From contig CALGCW010000351.1 of the NCBI GenBank assembly GCA_937884385.1, forward strand, positions 1 through 11,672: DNA of 11,672 bases, written 5' to 3'. This DNA comes from an uncultured Clostridia bacterium. GTDB lineage: Bacteria; Bacillota; Clostridia; Oscillospirales; CAG-272. The translations under genes and the position numbers were made by a program. The notes beneath the pieces were generated by a model. It worked only from the letters and a program-made list of their open reading frames with translations, was not told the origin of the DNA and did not search any database. This document shows positions 7,093 through 11,672 of the stretch, one piece after another. Numbering within the stretch: position 1 is the stretch's first letter; each line of letters starts with the position of its first letter.

Positions 7093-7125
7093 ATCAGTAT
7101 AAAAATTCATTCGAAGGAGGAATCA

Positions 7126-7743
7126 ATGCAGCTGATAGTAATAAATGATAGCATATTCAAAATGATATTTACAGAGCAGGATATGGAAGAATACGGACTT
7201 GATGAGGACGAATTCCACCTCAGCGCGATCAATACAAGAAGAATAATCAGCGAGATAATAAAGAAAAGCCCTCAAAAAAGAGAGCTTGAAGATATAGGAA
7301 GCGACGAAAAGCTCCTTATTCAGTATTACCCTGAAAAAAAGGGCGGATGTGAACTTTTCGTGACGAGAATACCGCTTGAAAAAGATTTTTACGAGGTGAG
7401 TGATATGACGGATGGTGCTCGCGATAAAAAGCTGCTCGGATTGGAAACACCCAAAAAACGCACGCTTACATACAGCTTCTCAGAGCTTGCTTGGGCAATT
7501 GCCGCCGCACGCGAGCTAAAAGCAAGAAAATTCGAAGGAAAAAGCACTCTCTACCATATTGAGCACAAAAAATACTTTCTTTCGCTCTATCCATCAAATT
7601 CACCCGAAGCGGTAAGATCACCGTCCTGCTTTCTTCCCGAATTCGGCGAGCTTGAAAACAGCGAGCATACGCTGCTGTATCTTGCCGAGCACGGCACGCT
7701 TCTGTATGAGGGCGACGCGATAGAAAATCTGACAGCAATGTAA
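7126..7743 (+). CDS. mecA: MecA-family ClpC adaptor protein
   Basis: The 205-residue protein matches MecA/YpbH. In Firmicutes these proteins deliver substrates such as ComK or aggregated proteins to the ClpC-ClpP protease and help ClpC hexamers assemble. The N-terminal substrate-binding region has the family pattern INDSIFKMIFTEQDMEEYG at 6-24. An acidic and basic linker (about 50-110) precedes the C-terminal ClpC-binding domain: YSFSELAWAIAAARELK (116-132), SLYPSNSPE-like strand (153-161), LPEFGE (170-175) and LAEHGTLLYEGDAIENL (186-202). The length is close to the usual 200-240. Start ATG 7126 is fixed by AAGGAGG at 7114-7120, 5 bases upstream; an earlier in-frame ATG-like extension to 7084 overlaps the -10 box. 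It is a single-gene unit facing tRNA-Thr. Its substrates in this organism are unknown. Confidence 0.85.
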   Translation: MQLIVINDSIFKMIFTEQDMEEYGLDEDEFHLSAINTRRIISEIIKKSPQKRELEDIGSDEKLLIQYYPEKKGGCELFVTRIPLEKDFYEVSDMTDGARDKKLLGLETPKKRTLTYSFSELAWAIAAARELKARKFEGKSTLYHIEHKKYFLSLYPSNSPEAVRSPSCFLPEFGELENSEHTLLYLAEHGTLLYEGDAIENLTAM

Positions 7744-7749
7744 AACAAA

Positions 7750-7771
7750 AGGCAGACCAAACGGTCTGCCT
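7750..7771 (-). terminator. Terminator of tRNA-Thr, in the mecA/tRNA convergent gap
   Basis: A 9-bp perfect stem AGGCAGACC (7750-7758) with GGTCTGCCT (7763-7771) encloses the 4-base loop AAAC. On the minus strand it starts one base after the tRNA 3' CCA and is followed by TTTGTTTTA, a usable T tract. On the plus strand the stem is followed by CTGGAGC, so it is a poor terminator for mecA. Confidence 0.8.
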
Positions 7772-7772
7772 C

Positions 7773-7848
7773 TGGAGCTGCTAATCAGAATCGAACTGAT
7801 GACCTCGTCATTACCAATGACGTGCTCTACCGACTGAGCCATAGCAGC
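7773..7848 (-). tRNA. tRNA-Thr(GGU)
   Basis: This is a 76-base complete tRNA gene. The acceptor stem GCTGCTA pairs TAGCAGC, followed by the discriminator T and an encoded CCA. The D arm contains GGCTCAGTCGGTAGAGC, the anticodon stem CGTCA/TGACG holds the loop TTGGTAA with anticodon GGT (7813-7815 on the plus strand as ACC), and the T arm includes GTTCGAT. The anticodon reads ACC and ACU threonine codons. It has its own promoter and terminator and is a lone tRNA. Confidence 0.97.
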
Positions 7849-7867
7849 ATATTCACTTGACTTTGTT

Positions 7868-7896
7868 ATTATATCACAAGATAAAACAAAAATCAA
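7868..7896 (-). promoter_or_regulatory. Promoter of tRNA-Thr
   Basis: The minus strand has TTGATT (7896-7891), 17 bases and TATAAT (7873-7868), with an extended -10 TGA directly before the box. Transcription would begin near 7861, about 13 bases before the mature tRNA 5' end. Confidence 0.8.
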
Positions 7897-7998
7897 GCCT
7901 TTTTTAAAAATTAATTCAATCTTTTTTGGCGCAACAATTTATAATAGTTTAGTGCTTGTTTTTGTGCTTTTTATTGCGTTTGTTGTTTATTATATAAT

Positions 7999-8036
7999 AG
8001 AAAACTACAAGTTGTATACTTGCAGTTTTCTTTTTT
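7999..8036. terminator. Hairpin terminator between pgeF and the tRNA promoter, possibly bidirectional
   Basis: AGAAAACTACAAG (7999-8011) pairs with CTTGCAGTTTTCT (8019-8031) with one mismatch and a 7-base loop. On the plus strand it is followed by a T run to 8036, and on the minus strand by CTATTATATAA. It starts 4 bases past the pgeF stop codon, so it likely ends the pgeF transcript. The better T tract faces the other way and could end read-through from mecA. Confidence 0.65.
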
Positions 8037-8844
8037 ATAAGCAAATCACGCTCATCATAGATCCTCTTCTGCCCTTTTGACGGCGGTGAGAATAAAACAG
8101 ATCTTCTTCACAATAGGTGCAAAGCGAGCATACGTCTATATTATCCCTCACGGCTCCACAAGAAACCAAGATATTAATATTCATTCCCACAAGATCAGCA
8201 AAAAGCGAACCGTTTTTACTTCTTTTGATATACTTATTTTCGTAGTTTTGTCCAAGTTTTTTATTGATTTCATTAGCAAAATCAATTTCCACTTCGTAGC
8301 AACATTCACCTATACAAGGTCCGATAGCAACGTATATATTCTCTTTTTTGACCCCAAGCTCCGCAAGCTTTTCTATCGCTGTCGCAGCTATTTTAGCAGC
8401 AGTGCCTCTCCACCCTGCGTGAATAGCAGACACAGCAATCGGGGTTCCGCACTCATCTCTCCCCTCAATAAGAATGGGAACACAATCGGCGGTCTTTATA
8501 CCGATGGGAAGCTCGCGGCAAACGGTCACGTACCCGTCACATTTGAAGGCAGCCTCACTCCACACACCCGCGCCCGCATCCGTGTCGCTGACGACCCTGA
8601 CATCCGCGGAATGTATTTGCGGCACGCTTATTATCCTCCGCCCGTCCACACCCAGTGCAGAGGCAAAGGCTTCAACATTTCGCTTCACCGTCTCCTCATC
8701 ATCTCCAAGACCGTAGGCCAAATTAAGGGACGATGTGTGTGCGCTTGTGCTGAATCCTCCCAAACGAGTCGAAAAGCCATGCCGCGAGATGATCTTGTCA
8801 CTCACGAGAAGCTTAACACCCTCTTTTTCAATCATCCTAAACAT
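8035..8844 (-). CDS. pgeF: Peptidoglycan editing factor PgeF (YfiH/YlmD, laccase-domain family)
   Basis: The 269-residue protein belongs to the Cu-oxidase_4/DUF152 family. Members have been described as purine nucleoside phosphorylase/adenosine deaminase-like enzymes (often mislabelled polyphenol oxidase) and, in E. coli, as an editing factor that keeps wrong amino acids out of peptidoglycan precursors. The metal and active-site signatures are complete: QIHSADV with H78, TADCVP with C121, IHAGWRGT with H142, then IGPCIGECCYEV (175-185), the CSLCTYC cluster (239-245), and FYSHRRQKG near the end followed by MMSVI. The length is normal. Start ATG 8844 has AAGGAG 7 bases upstream. It lies 24 bases after the ThyX-like gene with no promoter between, so the two probably share a transcript. 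No signal peptide; cytosolic. Confidence 0.92.
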   Translation of the reverse strand: MFRMIEKEGVKLLVSDKIISRHGFSTRLGGFSTSAHTSSLNLAYGLGDDEETVKRNVEAFASALGVDGRRIISVPQIHSADVRVVSDTDAGAGVWSEAAFKCDGYVTVCRELPIGIKTADCVPILIEGRDECGTPIAVSAIHAGWRGTAAKIAATAIEKLAELGVKKENIYVAIGPCIGECCYEVEIDFANEINKKLGQNYENKYIKRSKNGSLFADLVGMNINILVSCGAVRDNIDVCSLCTYCEEDLFYSHRRQKGRRGSMMSVICL

Positions 8845-8868
8845 AGCTTTTCTCCTTAAGTATTCAAA

Positions 8869-9510
8869 TTAATGCTCTTCTGAAGCATTTCCCTTGACAG
8901 CAATGAGCTTGTCAGCATATGGCAAGGTCATTATCCAATCGCAAAGGTCGTGCCACTCGTGAAGCTTGTGCGTTCTGCGCGCGTAGTACATATTGATGAG
9001 ATTTTCGTAGTTGAGAGTCACGGTCCTCATCTGATTGTAAGACGTCGGCAGCATCTGGATCATATTTATCCACGCCTGCTTATTCTTTTTATCCTCGCAG
9101 AACTTAACTCGCTCGCCTTCCATATAAGAGATGACAGAATCAAGCACGGCAAGTGCGCCCTCGTCCATTTTTTCGCAAGAAAAATCCGCGCGTTCAAACT
9201 GCTTGTGATGTATTTTATGCATAGTTGAGCAGGAATTTGCCACCGTGCCGACCTTGTACGTATCAAATTCCTTCCACCAATAAAGAGGTGCGGTAATATC
9301 CACGCTCACGAATATCTGACGAAGAAACTTTCTGTGATCGTTACCCGCCTTTGCAAGTCGGGATGCAAGATCGATATCATTCGGTCCAAGAACGTAATTA
9401 CCCTCGCCGTCATAATAGCTGTCGCTTCTGCCCCAACTGTTAAGGGGATTTCTTGCGCCTCTGATGGCATTTTCTATATTCATTACGCTAACGCGTTCAA
9501 TTTTTATCAT
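8869..9510 (-). CDS. Conserved protein of unknown function, divergent ThyX-like
   Basis: The function of this 213-residue soluble protein is not known. Two regions resemble flavin-dependent thymidylate synthase ThyX. Around 65-98, the segment FVSVDITAPLYWWKEFDTYK followed by VGTVANSCSTMH sits where ThyX has its RHRxxSxNExSxRY signature; the S/T, N and S positions are kept, but RHR reads TYK and the last R is M. Around 153-190, LPTSYNQMRTVTLNYENL then INMYYARRTHKLHEW follows the ThyX C-terminal pattern LPxxxxTxxxxTxNxxxxxxFxxxRxxxxAxxEI, keeping the N and R that bind dUMP in ThyX. I recall similar proteins in clostridial genomes and phages listed as hypothetical. So the fold is probably ThyX-like, but methylation of dUMP cannot be claimed. 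Start ATG 9510 has GGAGG 7 bases upstream. It leads a probable two-gene operon with pgeF. Confidence 0.65.
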   Translation of the reverse strand: MIKIERVSVMNIENAIRGARNPLNSWGRSDSYYDGEGNYVLGPNDIDLASRLAKAGNDHRKFLRQIFVSVDITAPLYWWKEFDTYKVGTVANSCSTMHKIHHKQFERADFSCEKMDEGALAVLDSVISYMEGERVKFCEDKKNKQAWINMIQMLPTSYNQMRTVTLNYENLINMYYARRTHKLHEWHDLCDWIMTLPYADKLIAVKGNASEEH

Positions 9511-9541
9511 AACAGTGCCTCCGTAAAGAATTTATTGATTA

Positions 9542-9570
9542 ATTATATCATAATACATTAAAATATTCAA
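9542..9570 (-). promoter_or_regulatory. Promoter of the ThyX-like gene/pgeF operon
   Basis: The minus strand shows TTGAAT (9570-9565), a 17-base spacer and TATAAT (9547-9542) preceded by TGA, an extended -10. Transcription would start near 9535, about 25 bases before ATG 9510. Confidence 0.8.
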
Positions 9571-9579
9571 GATATCCTC

Positions 9580-9608
9580 TTGAAAAATATAATAATTTGT
9601 GATAAAAT
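9580..9608 (+). promoter_or_regulatory. Promoter of trpS
   Basis: TTGAAA (9580-9585), a 17-base spacer and TAAAAT (9603-9608) with an extended TGA just before. Transcription would start near 9615, giving a leader of about 25 bases to the trpS ATG. Its -35 box lies only 9 bases from the -35 box of the divergent promoter. The leader is far too short for a T-box or a trp attenuator. Confidence 0.75.
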
Positions 9609-9639
9609 GTCAGTATATTATCTATTTGGAGAAAAGAAT

Positions 9640-10638
9640 ATGATCAACAATGAAAAAATCTGTTTTTCCGGCGTTCAGCCGTCGGGAAACCTTACAATAG
9701 GAAACTACCTCGGTGCGATACAAAACTTCTCTCGCTATTCCGAGGAATATAAATGCTTTTATTGCGTAGTTGACAACCACGCGATAACCGTTCGCCAGGT
9801 TCCTGCAGAGCTTCGCAGAAGAACGTATGAAACGCTTGCACTCTATATGGCTTGCGGACTCGACCCCGAAAAGAATACACTCTACATACAGAGCCACGTG
9901 CCCTATCACACGGATCTTGCATGGATCCTCAACTGCTTCACAGGCTTTGGCGAGCTTAGCCGCATGACACAGTTCAAGGACAAGAGTGCGCGTCACGCAG
10001 ATAACATCAACGCAGGTCTTTTCACCTATCCTACGCTTATGGCGGCAGACATCCTTCTTTATCAGACCGACGTAGTTCCCGTGGGCATCGACCAAAAGCA
10101 GCATCTTGAGCTTGCACGCGATATAGCAACAAGATTTAACCAGCTCTATCCCGATACCTTTACCATCCCCACGCCCATGCTTTCAAAGTCCGGCGCAAAG
10201 ATCAATTCTCTTGCGGACCCCACTAAAAAAATGAGCAAATCCGACGAAAACGTCAACGCGGTGGTATATATCCTTGACGATAAGGACACAATAATAAGGA
10301 AATTCAAGAGAGCCGTCACCGACTCCGATACCTGCGTGCGCTTTGCTGAAGGCAAGGACGGCATCAATAACCTTATGACCATCTACTCCTGCTTTACGGG
10401 CAAGACTCTTGAAGAGATCGAGCGCGAATTTGACGGACGCGGTTATGGCGAATTCAAGCTTGCCGTAGGAGAGGCTTGTGCAGACAAGCTCGCTCCCATT
10501 CAGACACGCTATAACGAGCTCATCTCCGACAAGGCATTCCTTGAATCACAGATGAAAAAGGGCGCTGACGAGGCATCCTACTATGCGCGCAAGACCCTCT
10601 CAAAGGTCAAGAGAAAGCTTGGTTTTGTGCAGATATAA
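9640..10638 (+). CDS. trpS: Tryptophanyl-tRNA synthetase
   Basis: This 332-residue class Ic aminoacyl-tRNA synthetase charges tRNA-Trp in the cytosol and works as a homodimer. The Rossmann fold opens with FSGVQPSGNLTIGNYLGA (9-26), where TIGN is the HIGH-type signature. Other family landmarks are FCVVDNHAIT-like strand (about 40-50), TGFGELSRMTQFKDKS (101-116, tryptophan-binding region), the VGIDQKQHLELARDIA stretch (148-163) and the ATP loop KMSKS at 197-201. The C-terminal helical domain binds the anticodon. The length is standard and no residue looks lost. The start is ATG 9640, with GGAGA 7 bases upstream; the frame is open to 9580 but that part is the promoter. It is transcribed alone or with the downstream sugar-phosphate transferase gene by read-through. 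Confidence 0.97.
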   Translation: MINNEKICFSGVQPSGNLTIGNYLGAIQNFSRYSEEYKCFYCVVDNHAITVRQVPAELRRRTYETLALYMACGLDPEKNTLYIQSHVPYHTDLAWILNCFTGFGELSRMTQFKDKSARHADNINAGLFTYPTLMAADILLYQTDVVPVGIDQKQHLELARDIATRFNQLYPDTFTIPTPMLSKSGAKINSLADPTKKMSKSDENVNAVVYILDDKDTIIRKFKRAVTDSDTCVRFAEGKDGINNLMTIYSCFTGKTLEEIEREFDGRGYGEFKLAVGEACADKLAPIQTRYNELISDKAFLESQMKKGADEASYYARKTLSKVKRKLGFVQI

Positions 10639-10653
10639 CCGAATATTACATAA

Positions 10654-10694
10654 AAACTCCTTTAGTACATAAAGCTAAAGGAGTTTATTTTTTT
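10654..10694 (+). terminator. Intrinsic terminator after trpS
   Basis: A perfect 12-bp stem AAACTCCTTTAG (10654-10665) with CTAAAGGAGTTT (10675-10686) has a 9-base loop and is followed by A and T7 (10688-10694). The T tract ends only 14 bases before the TTG start of the next gene, leaving no room for a promoter between them. Confidence 0.88.
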
Positions 10695-10696
10695 GC

Positions 10697-10700
10697 GAGG
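10697..10700 (+). promoter_or_regulatory. Ribosome binding site deciding a TTG start
   Basis: GAGG at 10697-10700 is followed by 8 bases and TTG at 10709. The nearby ATG at 10704 meets a stop after one codon, so it cannot be the start. The site begins 3 bases past the terminator's T run. Confidence 0.6.
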
Positions 10701-10708
10701 TTGATGCT

Positions 10709-11590
10709 TTGATATATTTTTTGATATTTGCGTGTGTGCTTTTGCTGTCATACGTGCTCTTTTTCCCATCGCTTGTCCTGTCCTACTCAACAGGAGCAAT
10801 AGATTACCCAACAAGCAGGAAGACACATATCCTGCCCACCGCCCGCGCGGGAGGCTTTTCGCTATATATAGCTTTTTCAGCGTTTTTGCTGATCTCGTCG
10901 GTAAACAACGGCCTAAAAATCCCGCTTTTTTGCGGAAGCACGGTCATTTTTCTTGTCGGGCTTTTCGACGACGCGCGCCATCTCACCCCATTTCAAAAGC
11001 TCGCAGGACAGTTCTCAGCTGCAGCAGCATATATTATGATCTCGGGCGGAGATAATCTTGCAGAAAACGTACTGACCCTTGCGTGGATACTCTATTTGTC
11101 AAACGCGATCAATTTGACAGACGGACTCAACGGACTTGCCGGGGGCGTTTGCTCAGGTGAAGCACTATGCCTTGCCGTTCTCGCGCTGATATTCGGAAAT
11201 ACCGACGTATTTCTTTGCTCAATTATGCTTTTGGGAGCAATAATCGGCTTTCTGCCTCGCAATTTTCCGCGCGCAAAAATATTTATGGGTGATTGCGGTG
11301 CACTCTTTCTCGGCTTTACACTCGCCACTCTTTCTTCTAAGCTTGTGTTTGAAAGTGAAAGTATCCTCTGCCTGCTCTCAACTATGCTTGTCTTTCGCCT
11401 TCCCACCTACGATACAAATTTGAGCATCATACGCCGCATATTGAAGGGCAAAAACCCCTTCAAAGCAGATAAGGGGCATTTCCACCACCGCCTCTTGGAG
11501 CACGGCTTCACCAAGGAATGTGCCGCGCTTGCTCTCGTCACTGTATCACTGTTTTTGGGACTCATCGGAATTTTGATCTCAACTCTGTAG
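10709..11590 (+). CDS. Polyprenyl-phosphate sugar-1-phosphate transferase (MraY/WecA/TagO family)
   Basis: This 293-residue polytopic membrane enzyme should move a UDP-HexNAc sugar phosphate onto undecaprenyl phosphate, the first step for teichoic acid or other surface polymers. Many hydrophobic helices are visible (about 1-23, 50-65, 73-86, 100-112, 121-135, 150-185, 197-215, 218-230, 271-292). Catalytic signatures are complete: RKTHILPTARAGG at 37-49, FDDARHLTPFQKL with D87 and D88, NAINLTDGLNGLAGG from 132 including D138, FPRAKIFMGDCGALFLGF with D195, DTNLSIIRR at 235-243, and the GHFHH motif H257/H259/H260 typical of the WecA/TagO branch rather than MraY. It is somewhat shorter than TagO (about 350), mainly at the C-terminus. 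The start is TTG 10709. The exact sugar (probably GlcNAc) is inferred. Expression may depend on read-through of the trpS terminator. Confidence 0.88.
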   Translation: MIYFLIFACVLLLSYVLFFPSLVLSYSTGAIDYPTSRKTHILPTARAGGFSLYIAFSAFLLISSVNNGLKIPLFCGSTVIFLVGLFDDARHLTPFQKLAGQFSAAAAYIMISGGDNLAENVLTLAWILYLSNAINLTDGLNGLAGGVCSGEALCLAVLALIFGNTDVFLCSIMLLGAIIGFLPRNFPRAKIFMGDCGALFLGFTLATLSSKLVFESESILCLLSTMLVFRLPTYDTNLSIIRRILKGKNPFKADKGHFHHRLLEHGFTKECAALALVTVSLFLGLIGILISTL

Positions 11591-11629
11591 ATTGGGATTT
11601 GTCGGGGAGAAGTTACAAAGAAAAAATAT

Positions 11630-11651
11630 GTTCTTTTTCGAGAAAAAGAAC
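11630..11651. repeat. Palindromic repeat fragment at the right edge
   Basis: GTTCTTTTTC (11630-11639) and GAAAAAGAAC (11642-11651) form a perfect 10-bp inverted repeat separated by GA. Read on the minus strand, the flanking AAAGCTTTTTGG then CTTTTTCTCGAAAAAG resembles the 1521-1560 hairpin of the left element, so it is probably the end of a similar repeat that continues outside the window. It lacks a T tract. Confidence 0.45.
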
Positions 11652-11672
11652 CAAAAAGCTTTTAATCAGCTT

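Noticed and set aside
6949..7110. Longer start of the helicase
   Set aside because: The extension covers the helicase promoter; GGGGGAG sits at the right distance from ATG 6948.
8077..8859. Plus-strand frame of 260 codons opposite pgeF
   Set aside because: pgeF has complete family motifs; the opposite frame has none and no ribosome binding site.
9609..9639. T-box or attenuator controlling trpS (and likewise asnS at 3123-3177)
   Set aside because: Leaders inferred from the promoters are about 25 and 55 bases, too short for a T-box, and no AGGGTGGNACCGCG-like box is present.

Overview
The window reads as chromosomal DNA of a gut-type member of the Clostridia (Bacillota). The evidence is a MecA adaptor gene, strong AGGAGG-type ribosome binding sites with two probable TTG starts, consensus TTGANN-N17-TATAAT promoters, clostridial-style DinG/XPD helicase and DUF559 proteins, and short hairpin-rich intergenic repeats whose CCCTCTCC...GAGAGG type I remember from many gut clostridial genomes. 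The genus cannot be set from the sequence alone.

Layout, left to right. 82-115 is a strong terminator. 120-1406 (-) is a type I aminotransferase. 1455-1702 is a hairpin-bounded inverted-repeat element. 1728-3122 (-) is asnS with its own promoter at 3184-3212. 3262-3574 holds two copies of a CCCTCTCC-type repeat, the second a complete element of about 119 bp. 3578-4462 (-) encodes an unusual NUDIX-DUF559 nuclease fusion bracketed by that repeat family. 4525-6948 (-) is a large DinG/XPD-like helicase with an apparently decayed N-terminal nuclease domain. Divergent to it, 7126-7743 (+) is mecA. 7773-7848 (-) is tRNA-Thr(GGU) with its own promoter and terminator. 8035-8844 (-) is pgeF, probably co-transcribed with 8869-9510 (-), which encodes a divergent ThyX-like protein of unknown function. 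A compact back-to-back promoter then drives trpS (9640-10638, +). After a terminator, 10709-11590 (+) encodes a membrane MraY/WecA/TagO-type sugar-phosphate transferase. The right edge (11591-11672) holds only a palindromic repeat fragment.

Most genes are housekeeping: two aminoacyl-tRNA synthetases, a tRNA, amino-acid metabolism, peptidoglycan quality control, wall-polymer lipid carrier synthesis, ClpC-adaptor proteolysis and DNA repair. The less ordinary material is the NUDIX-DUF559 gene with its flanking structured repeats, the ThyX-like protein lacking the RHR signature, and the helicase whose nuclease domain seems to have lost its active site. No phage, transposase, CRISPR array or rRNA was seen. 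Runs without a gene are about 320 bp at 1407-1727 and 455 bp at 3123-3577; both are filled mostly by repeats.
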